DNA from: Flavobacterium sp. I-STPP5a | Lineage (GTDB): Bacteria > Bacteroidota > Bacteroidia > Flavobacteriales > Flavobacteriaceae | DNA length: 61,652 bases | Direction: 5' to 3' | NCBI RefSeq assembly: GCF_009764685.1 | Contig: NZ_VHLM01000063.1 | Coordinates: forward strand, 1 to 61,652 | Shown: piece after piece, positions 54,598 through 61,652 of the stretch | Layout: each line of letters opens with the position of its first letter | Numbering within the stretch: position 1 is the stretch's first letter | Notes under the pieces: model-generated | Database searches by the model: none | What the model was told of the DNA's origin: nothing | What the model saw: only the letters and a program-made list of their open reading frames with translations | Program-made: the position numbers and the translations under genes

Positions 54598-54990
54598 ATG
54601 AACTTAGAAAGCCCAAAAGTTACAGTAGAAAAATCTGATCTTGAAATGTTTAATTTATTAAGTGATGTCAAGAATTTTGAAAAGTTAATGCCAGACAACA
54701 TTGCTAAATTTGAGATAATTGGCGAAGATGCTTTCATTTTTGAACTAAAAGGAATGCCAGAAATTAAATTAAAAATGAAAGAGAAAATAGCACCTAACAA
54801 AGTTGTTCTTGGAGCTGCTAGTGACAAACTTCCATTTACACTTGTTGCAAATATTGAGCCTATATCAGAGGCAAGTAGTAGTGTAAAACTTGATTTCGAA
54901 GGTGATTTTAACCCTATGATGGCCATGATGATTAAAGGTCCAATAGGCAAATTCATTGAAACATTGGCTACAAATATGAATAAACTATAA
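54598..54990 (+). CDS. SRPBCC-family protein
   Basis: A 130-residue single START/SRPBCC-like domain ('SDLEMFNLLSDVKNFEKLMPDNIAKFE') without signal peptide. It probably binds a small hydrophobic ligand. It lies close behind pyrE and shares a bidirectional terminator with birA. The longer opposite-strand frame over it is a shadow. Flavobacteria often have this gene next to pyrE, in my memory. Confidence 0.82.
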   Translation: MNLESPKVTVEKSDLEMFNLLSDVKNFEKLMPDNIAKFEIIGEDAFIFELKGMPEIKLKMKEKIAPNKVVLGAASDKLPFTLVANIEPISEASSSVKLDFEGDFNPMMAMMIKGPIGKFIETLATNMNKL

Positions 54991-55010
54991 TTTTTTATTC
55001 TAACAACTAT

Positions 55011-55048
55011 AAAAAAGTCTTTAAGCAATAGCTTAAAGACTTTTTTTT
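55011..55048. terminator. Bidirectional terminator between the SRPBCC gene and birA
   Basis: A 16-bp stem (AAAAAAGTCTTTAAGC with its complement) with loop AATA and T-runs on both strands. Confidence 0.9.
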
Positions 55049-55776
55049 CAATACAGCATTTGAATTTCTTTAATATCAAATTCTTTAATAGTATCATCCT
55101 CCAGTAAAACCTGAAGTTTTCCTGTACTTGACACCCCTTGTATAATTCCCATAAAAGCAACTCCGTTAGGCAAACTAAAAGCCGTGGGGATCTCTTTTTT
55201 AAACAAATATTGAGTATACAATTTAGTATGTAAGGAATTAGAAACTGGCCAATGATTTGTTTTTTCTTTCATCTCACTAACAATTTCCTGAACTAGTATT
55301 GAAATGTCAAATGACGCAGCACTCACACATGCAAGAGAGGAAGCTTTGGGTAAATTTTCGAAGTTAGTTTGATTCACATTCAAACCTAAACCTACAATTG
55401 AAAATATAGAACCATCACTTTTTATACTATTTTCAATCAAGATGCCACCTATTTTTTTGTTATCTGACATTATGTCGTTAGGCCATTTAATACTTAGTTT
55501 AGGAATTTGATACTTTTCTAAAACAGCTATTACAGCCAACGAAATAGCGATATTCAAATTAAAAATAGAATCTATATTACAAAGAACGTTTTTAACCAAA
55601 ACACTCATTATTAGATTCTTACTTTTTTCAGAAGTCCAAACAGCGCCCATTTGCCCTTTTCCTTTTGATTGACTTTCTGCAGTAACTACAGTAAAATTTT
55701 CTAAGTCTTGTTTGCTCGCAAGTCCTTTCAGGAAGTCGTTTGTTGAATCTATGGCATCGAGTTTGATTAGTTTCAT
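55048..55776 (-). CDS. birA: Biotin--[acetyl-CoA carboxylase] ligase
   Basis: A 242-residue class I biotin protein ligase without the N-terminal DNA-binding domain. 'DSTNDFLKGL', the 'SKGKGQMGAVWTS' biotin/ATP loop (GRGRRGR-like, here GKGQMG), 'IKWPNDIMSD' and 'KIGGILIEN' are visible. It attaches biotin to carboxylase carrier proteins. Divergent from rsfS. Confidence 0.92.
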   Translation of the reverse strand: MKLIKLDAIDSTNDFLKGLASKQDLENFTVVTAESQSKGKGQMGAVWTSEKSKNLIMSVLVKNVLCNIDSIFNLNIAISLAVIAVLEKYQIPKLSIKWPNDIMSDNKKIGGILIENSIKSDGSIFSIVGLGLNVNQTNFENLPKASSLACVSAASFDISILVQEIVSEMKEKTNHWPVSNSLHTKLYTQYLFKKEIPTAFSLPNGVAFMGIIQGVSSTGKLQVLLEDDTIKEFDIKEIQMLY

Positions 55777-55871
55777 ATATAGTTTTTTGTGAAACAGAAT
55801 TTAATATTGTGTTAAGGTTCAAAAATAATCACAAAAAATGGTAACTTTACAAACTTATATAAAAATAATTC

Positions 55872-56243
55872 ATGGCGAAAAAGACTATAAACAATGATAT
55901 CCTTCTGGCAAATATCATTAAAGGAATAGAAGAAGTAAAAGGAAATGACATCACCATCCTAGATTTAAGAGAAATTGACACTGCAGTATGTGACTATTTT
56001 ATAATCTCAAATGGAAATTCAAACACTCAAGTTAATGCAATTGTAAATTCAATTCAAAAGACAGTATCCAAAGAATTAAAAGACAAACCTTGGCATGTAG
56101 AGGGGACTGATAATGCGGAATGGGTTTTGATGGACTATGTAAATATCGTAGTTCATGTATTTCAAAAACACATTCGTGAATACTACAACATCGAAAGCTT
56201 ATGGGGCGATGCTAAAATAACAACCATAGAAAACAAATACTAA
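55872..56243 (+). CDS. rsfS: Ribosome silencing factor RsfS
   Basis: A 123-residue RsfS/Iojap protein that binds uL14 and blocks subunit joining in stationary phase. 'REIDTAVCDYFIISNGNSNTQVNAI', 'WHVEGTDNAEWVLMDYVNIVVHVF' and 'REYYNIESLWGDA' are the family blocks. It starts a rightward gene run to 61490, with ftsH 18 bp downstream. Confidence 0.95.
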   Translation: MAKKTINNDILLANIIKGIEEVKGNDITILDLREIDTAVCDYFIISNGNSNTQVNAIVNSIQKTVSKELKDKPWHVEGTDNAEWVLMDYVNIVVHVFQKHIREYYNIESLWGDAKITTIENKY

Positions 56244-56261
56244 AGACACATATCCGTAGTA

Positions 56262-58187
56262 ATGGCTAAAGAAAATAATCCAAACCCGAATAAGTTTAAA
56301 ATAAGCCCTTGGCTTGTTTACTCAGCAGTAATTTTAATTCTTTTATTCATAAGTATCACTTTCCAAGGAAATGGACTAAATGAGCCAGGACAATTAACTG
56401 CTTCAAAATTCAACGAATACTTACAAAAAGGACAAATTGAAAAAGTTATTGTTTACAACAAAACAGAAGCAGAAGTATTTTTGAATGCAAAAGCTATCAA
56501 AGAATTAGCTCACAAAAAAGTATCGAAAGATGTTTTTGACAGAGAAAACAAGGGTCCTCACTACACATTTGACATTGGTAACGATCAAATTTTTCAAAAC
56601 AAATTAGAAAAAGCAGTTGCTGAGGGAAGATTAAAAGATTTTAGTTTTTTACCAAAAAACAATTGGTCTGATATTTTAATCAGTTTACTTCCTATCATCA
56701 TAATTATCGCAGTATGGATATTTATTATGCGTAAAATGTCTGGTGGCGGTGCTGGCGGTGGTGGACAAATTTTCAACATTGGAAAATCCAAAGCGAAACT
56801 TTTTGATGAAAAAACGGATATCAAAACTACATTTAAAGATGTAGCGGGTCTTGAAGGTGCAAAAGAAGAAATACAAGAAATTGTAGAATTTCTTAAAAAC
56901 CCTGAAAAATACACCAATCTAGGTGGTAAAATACCAAAAGGGGCCTTGCTAGTAGGGCCTCCAGGAACAGGAAAAACATTATTAGCAAAAGCTGTTGCCG
57001 GCGAAGCTCAAGTACCATTTTTCTCTCTATCAGGATCTGATTTTGTTGAAATGTTTGTAGGTGTAGGTGCGTCACGTGTAAGAGACTTATTTAAACAAGC
57101 TAAAGAAAAATCACCTGCTATCATTTTTATTGACGAAATCGATGCTGTAGGTAGAGCAAGAGGTAAAAGCAACATGTCAGGCGGTAACGACGAGCGTGAA
57201 AATACATTGAACCAATTATTAACAGAGATGGATGGTTTTGGAACCAACTCTAATGTTATTGTACTTGCTGCTACAAACAGAGCTGACGTACTGGATAAAG
57301 CTTTAATGCGTGCAGGTCGTTTTGACAGACAGATTTTTGTAGACTTACCAGACATTCGTGAAAGAGCCGAAATATTTAAAGTACATTTAGCTCCTTTGAA
57401 AAAAATTGAAGGTCTTGATACCGACTTTTTAGCAAAACAAACTCCAGGTTTTTCAGGTGCTGACATTGCAAATGTATGTAACGAAGCTGCTTTAATAGCT
57501 GCTAGAAACAACAAATCTGCAGTGGATAAACAAGATTTCTTAGATGCTGTTGATAGAATTGTAGGTGGTTTAGAAAAGAAAAATAAAATTGTAACTCCAG
57601 AAGAGAAAAAAGCAATAGCAATACACGAGGCGGGTCACGCAACTGTGAGCTGGATGCTAGAGCACGCAGCTCCTCTTATTAAGGTAACTATAGTACCTAG
57701 AGGTCAAAGTTTAGGTGCAGCATGGTATTTACCAGAGGAAAGACTAATTGTACGTCCTGATCAAATGCTGGATGAAATGTGTGCTACAATGGGCGGTAGA
57801 GCTGCTGAAAAAGTAACTTTTGATAGAATATCCACTGGAGCATTGAGTGACTTAGAAAAAGTAACCAAACAAGCTCGTGCCATGGTTACCGTTTACGGTT
57901 TGAATGACAAAATAGGTAACGTTACTTATTATGATTCAACAGGACAAAGTGAATATAACTTCTCAAAACCGTACTCTGAAGAGACTGCTAAAGTTATTGA
58001 TCAAGAAATTTCTTTGCTAATAGAAAGTCAATATCAACGAGCCATTCAAATTCTAGAGGACAATAAAGACAAGCTAAATCAACTTGCCAACATCTTAATA
58101 GAGAAAGAAGTAATATTTAAAGATGATCTTGAAGCTATTTTTGGCAAAAGAACTTTTGACAAAAATCTCGAGGAAGTCGTATCCTAA
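56262..58187 (+). CDS. ftsH: ATP-dependent zinc metalloprotease FtsH
   Basis: A 641-residue membrane AAA+ protease. Two membrane spans (about 18-37 and 145-165) frame a periplasmic domain. Walker A is 'GPPGTGKT' (about 228), Walker B 'IIFIDEIDAVGRARG', and the zinc motif 'HEAGHATVSW' is about residue 450. A Gly-rich linker follows the second span. It degrades misfolded membrane proteins and short-lived regulators. The linked phospholipid genes downstream may matter because FtsH often tunes envelope synthesis. Confidence 0.97.
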   Translation: MAKENNPNPNKFKISPWLVYSAVILILLFISITFQGNGLNEPGQLTASKFNEYLQKGQIEKVIVYNKTEAEVFLNAKAIKELAHKKVSKDVFDRENKGPHYTFDIGNDQIFQNKLEKAVAEGRLKDFSFLPKNNWSDILISLLPIIIIIAVWIFIMRKMSGGGAGGGGQIFNIGKSKAKLFDEKTDIKTTFKDVAGLEGAKEEIQEIVEFLKNPEKYTNLGGKIPKGALLVGPPGTGKTLLAKAVAGEAQVPFFSLSGSDFVEMFVGVGASRVRDLFKQAKEKSPAIIFIDEIDAVGRARGKSNMSGGNDERENTLNQLLTEMDGFGTNSNVIVLAATNRADVLDKALMRAGRFDRQIFVDLPDIRERAEIFKVHLAPLKKIEGLDTDFLAKQTPGFSGADIANVCNEAALIAARNNKSAVDKQDFLDAVDRIVGGLEKKNKIVTPEEKKAIAIHEAGHATVSWMLEHAAPLIKVTIVPRGQSLGAAWYLPEERLIVRPDQMLDEMCATMGGRAAEKVTFDRISTGALSDLEKVTKQARAMVTVYGLNDKIGNVTYYDSTGQSEYNFSKPYSEETAKVIDQEISLLIESQYQRAIQILEDNKDKLNQLANILIEKEVIFKDDLEAIFGKRTFDKNLEEVVS

Positions 58188-58212
58188 ATAATACATAATA
58201 TCAATTATTTTT

Positions 58213-58254
58213 AAAATCTTAATTCAAAAACTATTTTTGAATTAAGATTTTTTT
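58213..58254 (+). terminator. Terminator-like hairpin between ftsH and the LUD gene
   Basis: An 18-bp stem (58213-58230 with 58234-58251), loop CTA, T-tract after. It may limit read-through from ftsH to the downstream lipid genes. Confidence 0.8.
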
Positions 58255-58302
58255 ATCTTTGAACGGTTTTTAAACCTTTAATTATTGTTTTCAAAAATAA
58301 AT

Positions 58303-58905
58303 ATGAGTCTTTTTAGAAAAATTTTTGGTTCAAGTCATCCGGCTGCTGAAGAGCAAAAAGAAAGTGAATTTAGTACATACTATACCGAGCCTACTGTATC
58401 TATAGACGAACAATTTATTTTTAATTTCAAAAAAAATGGAGGTAAATTTTTATACTGTGAAAACAGCGAAGAAGTTACCGAACAGTTTGAAAACATACTT
58501 GAAGAAAACGATTGGTTTGAAAGTGAAGTTCTTTGTTACGATTACGAACTTTTTAAGTTACTTGATGACAATAAACTTACTTATGACAAACCTCAAAATC
58601 CTAAGTTTTTGCTATCAAGTTGTGAAAGTTTGATTGCCGAAGAAGGCTCTATTTTGTTTTCATCGAAACAAATCAAACAACACAAACCAAACGAACTTCC
58701 TACCAACATCATTATTTTGGCTAAAGCCAGCCAAATCATGGGGACAAAAAGTGATGGTTTAAGTGCCATAAAGAAAAAGTACGAAAGAGATTATCCAACT
58801 AATATTTCAACTATAAAGTATTTCGAAAAAGCTAAAGAAGAGGACTTCACCCAGTATGGAAGTTCCGCAAAGAATCTATATTTATTGCTTTTAGAAGATC
58901 TTTAA
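58303..58905 (+). CDS. LUD-domain (LutC/YkgG-like) protein
   Basis: I chose the ATG at 58303 (MSLFRKIFGSSHPAAEEQ); an upstream one at 58285 would add six residues. The 200-residue protein has a LUD-type domain ('FLLSSCESLIAEEGSILFSSKQ' and 'LPTNIIILAKASQIMGTKSDGLSAIKK'). LUD proteins often join lactate utilization, but lutA and lutB are absent, and in flavobacteria this gene commonly sits next to cdsA. The stop is followed one base later by the cdsA ATG. The role is unknown. Confidence 0.8.
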   Translation: MSLFRKIFGSSHPAAEEQKESEFSTYYTEPTVSIDEQFIFNFKKNGGKFLYCENSEEVTEQFENILEENDWFESEVLCYDYELFKLLDDNKLTYDKPQNPKFLLSSCESLIAEEGSILFSSKQIKQHKPNELPTNIIILAKASQIMGTKSDGLSAIKKKYERDYPTNISTIKYFEKAKEEDFTQYGSSAKNLYLLLLEDL

Positions 58906-58906
58906 G

Positions 58907-59797
58907 ATGAATGAAACTCTAAAACGAGGAATATCTGGAGTAGTTTATATCATTTTACTACTTACTTCTATCTTATATTCGACTGAAACTTTTTTTATTC
59001 TTTTTGGTATATTTTTACTCATTGCCATATATGAATTTTGTAATCTTGTACAAATTCATAAAGTATTCCCAATACTTTTTGGTTTTTCCTTGTACACTTC
59101 GGTAGCAATTATTAGTCATTACAACAAAGAGACCATTTCTTTTTTAAAAACTAATTTTGACTTAGATGTGGACTTAAACATCAATATTCAGCAATTAAAT
59201 ATTGTTTTACTGGTAATTGCACTCGTTGTAACTTTAAAATGTATTCTTTTTTTATTTTACGATTCTATTCAAAAAATTAATACTTCATCAAAATATCTAT
59301 ATCTTTTAGGTTACATCATTTTACCATTTGTATTTATTACCAAAATATCTTTTGGAGTTATTGATTACAATCCTAAAATTATCATTGGACTATTTATACT
59401 CATTTGGACTAACGATACCTTTGCGTACATTGTTGGAAAATCCATTGGAAAAACAAAATTACTAGAGAAAATATCTCCAAAGAAAACAGTTGAAGGTTTT
59501 TTAGGTGGCCTTCTCTTTGCGGTTCTTGCAGGATATTTAATATCAAAATATTATATTAAAGCCAAATCTGAGTTTAGTGATCGTTCCATACTAATTTGGA
59601 CTTCAATAGCAGTTATTGTGGGGGTTGCAGGAACAATTGGAGATTTAATTGAATCTAAATTCAAGCGAATTGCAAACGTAAAAGACAGCGGAAACATCAT
59701 GCCGGGTCATGGAGGTATACTAGATCGACTAGATAGTGTTATATTTGTAGCACCATTAATATTTTTATTCTATCAAATTTTAAATTATGTTTCATAA
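58907..59797 (+). CDS. cdsA: Phosphatidate cytidylyltransferase
   Basis: A 296-residue multi-span membrane enzyme that makes CDP-diacylglycerol from phosphatidate and CTP. The C-terminal signature 'KDSGNIMPGHGGILDRLDSV' (about 265-285) and 'NDTFAYIVGKSIGKTKL' are characteristic. It overlaps psd by 11 bp and is followed by it in the same operon. Confidence 0.94.
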   Translation: MNETLKRGISGVVYIILLLTSILYSTETFFILFGIFLLIAIYEFCNLVQIHKVFPILFGFSLYTSVAIISHYNKETISFLKTNFDLDVDLNINIQQLNIVLLVIALVVTLKCILFLFYDSIQKINTSSKYLYLLGYIILPFVFITKISFGVIDYNPKIIIGLFILIWTNDTFAYIVGKSIGKTKLLEKISPKKTVEGFLGGLLFAVLAGYLISKYYIKAKSEFSDRSILIWTSIAVIVGVAGTIGDLIESKFKRIANVKDSGNIMPGHGGILDRLDSVIFVAPLIFLFYQILNYVS

Positions 59798-60440
59798 AGA
59801 AGGAACCCAATCTATTTTACTAGGCACCATTTTTACTGCGGTTGTCCTTTTATTGTCTGACAATTTAATTGAGACCAACTGGCTCAAAATGGCTGTTCAA
59901 ATACTAGCTCTTTTGCTATTGATCATTATTTTACAATTTTTTAGAAACCCTAAAAGAACTGTTATTATCAATGAGGATCACATAATTGCACCTGTTGATG
60001 GTAAAGTTGTGGTTATAGAAGAGGTGTATGAGGGAGAATATTTTAAAGATAAAAGACTTCAAGTATCTATTTTCATGTCGCCAATAAATGTTCACGTTAC
60101 TCGATATGCCTTGAGTGGAATTGTTAAGTTTAGTAAATACCATCCTGGTAAATTTCTTGTTGCTTGGCACCCTAAGGCAAGTGAAGAGAATGAAAGAACA
60201 ACAATTGTTGTGGAAAATAGTACTTTTGGTGGCGTTTTGTACCGTCAGATTGCTGGAGCACTTGCACGTAGAATTGTAAATTATGCAGTAGAAGGAACTC
60301 AAGTAACTCAAGGTACCGATGCTGGATTTATAAAATTTGGATCAAGAGTTGATATATTTTTACCTTTGGGAACTCCTATTAATGTGGAATTGAACCAAAA
60401 AGCTATAGGAGGAAAAACTATTATTGCAACCAAGGCATAA
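59787..60440 (+). CDS. psd: Phosphatidylserine decarboxylase family protein
   Basis: A 217-residue short-type PSD that forms phosphatidylethanolamine. Two N-terminal membrane segments precede 'FFRNPKRTV', 'APVDGKVVVIEEV' and the C-terminal 'GFIKFGSRVDIFLP'. The Ser of FGS is expected to become the pyruvoyl group after self-cleavage. It overlaps cdsA (11 bp) and the acyl-CoA-binding protein gene (TAATG overlap), so the three are translationally coupled. Confidence 0.92.
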   Translation: MFHKEGTQSILLGTIFTAVVLLLSDNLIETNWLKMAVQILALLLLIIILQFFRNPKRTVIINEDHIIAPVDGKVVVIEEVYEGEYFKDKRLQVSIFMSPINVHVTRYALSGIVKFSKYHPGKFLVAWHPKASEENERTTIVVENSTFGGVLYRQIAGALARRIVNYAVEGTQVTQGTDAGFIKFGSRVDIFLPLGTPINVELNQKAIGGKTIIATKA

Positions 60441-60709
60441 TGACCAAAAAGGATTTAGATACTTTATTCCTAGAAGCAGTAGCTAAGGCAGCCGATATGA
60501 CGCAAGCATCCCTACCACAAGATGTACAATTGCGCTTATATGCTTTTTACAAACAAGCAACGTATGGCACTGTTGATTTAAGACAAAATTCATCGTTCCA
60601 CTTGAGAGATGCATTTAAAACTAACGCTTGGATGCAAATAAGTCATTTATCCCCTGACGAAGCCAAAGAATGTTATATAGAAATCATTGACTCCCTATTA
60701 AAATCATAA
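60440..60709 (+). CDS. Acyl-CoA-binding protein (ACBP)
   Basis: An 89-residue helical protein of the ACBP family. 'LYAFYKQATYGTVD' contains the ligand-binding YKQAT motif; the usual KxxAW block is KTNAWM here. It binds acyl-CoA esters and can buffer or deliver them. Its ATG overlaps the psd stop, a sign that acyl-CoA handling is tied to phospholipid synthesis. ACBP is mainly known in eukaryotes but occurs in some bacteria. Confidence 0.92.
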   Translation: MTKKDLDTLFLEAVAKAADMTQASLPQDVQLRLYAFYKQATYGTVDLRQNSSFHLRDAFKTNAWMQISHLSPDEAKECYIEIIDSLLKS

Positions 60710-60716
60710 TTTACCC

Positions 60717-61490
60717 ATGAAAAAAGCATTTTATGTATTGCCATTAGTTTGTGCAACAGTTTTTATAGTATCCTGTAATGAAAAAAAATTAATAGAAGTT
60801 GTTGAAGTCCCCTTGCCTACTGCTACAGAGCAAAAAACAGTTATGGGCTCACCTGCTAATGTAAAAGCTGACGAAGGTTCGTTTCAATTAGAAAAACTGC
60901 CGTATGCTTATGATGCGCTAGCTCCGAGCATATCAGCTACTACAATGGAGTTGCATTACTCTAAACATTATCTAAATTACACAAACAATCTAAACAGTGC
61001 CATAAAAGGCACTCCTCTTGAAAACTTAACTATCGAAGAAGTGCTTGCAAAACTAGATCCTAATGATGCAGGGCTACGTAACAATGCTGGAGGATATTAC
61101 AACCACAGTTTGTTTTGGAAATGTATGGGACCAAAAGCTGGCGGTGAACCAAAAAACACTTTAGCTAGTGCCATGATAACTGATTTTGGGTCCTATGGTA
61201 ATTTTATGTCTCTTTTTAAAGATGAAGCTACAAAACATTTTGGATCAGGTTGGGTTTGGCTTATAGTAGATAAAACGGGTAAATTACAAGTTACAACAAC
61301 TACAAATCAAGACAATCCTTTGATGCGAAATGCCATTGTTCCAGGAACACCAATTCTTGCACTTGATTTATGGGAACATGCCTATTATATGGATTATCAA
61401 TACCGAAGAAAAAACTACGTTGATAATTTTTTTAATATTATCAACTGGAATAAAATTGAAGAAAACTATACGGCTGTAGCCATTAAATAG
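60717..61490 (+). CDS. Lipoprotein superoxide dismutase (Mn type)
   Basis: A 257-residue SOD with a lipoprotein signal: 'VCATVFIVSCNEKK', Cys near residue 20, so it should sit in the envelope. Ligands are His80, His130, Asp217 and His221 ('MELHYSKHY', 'YNHSLFW', 'LDLWEHAYY'), all present. 'NNAGGYYNH' and 'TTNQDNP' match the Mn-type pattern. It lies 7 bp after the ACBP gene, at the end of the phospholipid gene run. A Tat-exported SOD is at 26662-27441. Confidence 0.92.
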   Translation: MKKAFYVLPLVCATVFIVSCNEKKLIEVVEVPLPTATEQKTVMGSPANVKADEGSFQLEKLPYAYDALAPSISATTMELHYSKHYLNYTNNLNSAIKGTPLENLTIEEVLAKLDPNDAGLRNNAGGYYNHSLFWKCMGPKAGGEPKNTLASAMITDFGSYGNFMSLFKDEATKHFGSGWVWLIVDKTGKLQVTTTTNQDNPLMRNAIVPGTPILALDLWEHAYYMDYQYRRKNYVDNFFNIINWNKIEENYTAVAIK

Positions 61491-61566
61491 TTCTCGTAAA
61501 AAGAAAAAAAAGCTGCTTAAAATTTGAGGGCACTGAAAAAGTCTTTTTTCGAATAAATTGATAAAT

Positions 61567-61604
61567 AAAAGGAGTAGAAAGCTTAGTATTTCTACTCCTT
61601 TTTT
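61567..61604 (+). terminator. Stem-loop in the right IS leader
   Basis: AAAAGGAGTAGAAA (61567-61580) pairs perfectly with TTTCTACTCCTTTT (61589-61602), loop GCTTAGTA, T-run to 61604. It may block read-through into the transposase. Confidence 0.65.
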
Positions 61605-61637
61605 GGTATATTTAGCTGTAATTATAAGAGCTTTTAG

Positions 61638-61652
61638 ATGTTAGTACAACAG
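61638..61652 (+). CDS. IS1182-type transposase start, right copy (15 bases)
   Basis: Reads MLVQQ, identical to the start of the transposase at 1-425, then leaves the window. Assigned by identity to that copy. Confidence 0.7.

Larger units (their letters stand above)
61526..61652 (+). mobile_element. Insertion sequence, right copy (5' end only)
   Basis: It begins with the inverted repeat GAGGGCACTGAAAAAGTC (61526-61543), followed by the same leader as the left copy, and is cut by the window end after 127 bases. Only one base differs from the left copy (61572). The orientation is opposite to that of the left copy. It interrupts the region just after the SOD gene. Confidence 0.88.

Noticed and set aside
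54552..55160. 202-residue minus-strand frame
   Set aside because: It overlaps the SRPBCC gene, a terminator and the end of birA in another frame; composition is like a shadow.
57008..57514. 168-residue minus-strand frame within ftsH
   Set aside because: Antisense of the highly conserved ATPase domain; Ser/Ala-rich shadow with no family likeness.

Overview
The window looks like a chromosomal contig from a Flavobacterium-type bacterium (Bacteroidota, Flavobacteriaceae). The DNA is AT-rich. Promoters carry the Bacteroidota -7 motif TAnnTTTG, Shine-Dalgarno sequences are weak, and secreted proteins end in type IX secretion (T9SS) sorting domains. The gene set also fits: menaquinone and bacillithiol genes, MnmD, a SulP/carbonic anhydrase pair, a 'sensor of ECF sigma' operon and a LETM1-related protein. 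All assignments come from reading the sequence and recalling families; no database was searched.

Layout. Both ends lie inside copies of the same IS1182-type insertion sequence, in opposite orientation (1-537 leftward, 61526-61652 rightward). A 211-bp non-coding element with the same terminal repeats sits at 601-811. Then come tRNA-His and a leftward hotdog thioesterase / isochorismate synthase / bshB1 operon (1.1-3.5 kb), a lipoprotein, two tandem secreted endonuclease I paralogs with T9SS tails (5.3-9.7 kb), purL, and an outer-membrane/fasciclin pair (13.8-15.7 kb). A LysR regulator is followed by a fatty-acid beta-oxidation region (17.1-25.3 kb): acyl-CoA ligase, a MarR regulator with a 29-Asn tract, and a fadN-fadA-fadE operon.

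The middle (25.5-41.5 kb) holds BrkB, a Tat-exported Mn-type superoxide dismutase, a LETM1-related protein, carbonic anhydrase plus a SulP transporter, OxyR, MnmD, IlvE, several small proteins and an ECF sigma operon. The right part (41.6-61.5 kb) is mostly housekeeping: kup, an RNA m5C methyltransferase, rluD/PASTA, ddl-DUF421-coaD, PhnA, a DEAD-box helicase, an M14 peptidase, NUDIX/pyrE divergent starts and birA. It ends in a long rightward run rsfS-ftsH-LUD-cdsA-psd-ACBP-SOD, which combines ribosome silencing, membrane quality control, phospholipid synthesis, an acyl-CoA-binding protein and a second, lipoprotein-type SOD.

How the genes work together. FadD, FadN, FadA and FadE form a complete acyl-CoA degradation route with its own MarR regulator and a candidate operator. 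OxyR and two envelope SODs suggest attention to oxidative stress outside the cytoplasm. CdsA, PSD and ACBP link acyl-CoA handling to phosphatidylethanolamine synthesis. I found no CRISPR array, prophage, restriction system or other defence island. The best leads are the IS/mini-element pair with apparent insertion into terminators, the AAC microsatellite inside the fatty-acid regulator, the pair of differently exported SODs, and the nearly leaderless divergent NUDIX/pyrE arrangement.
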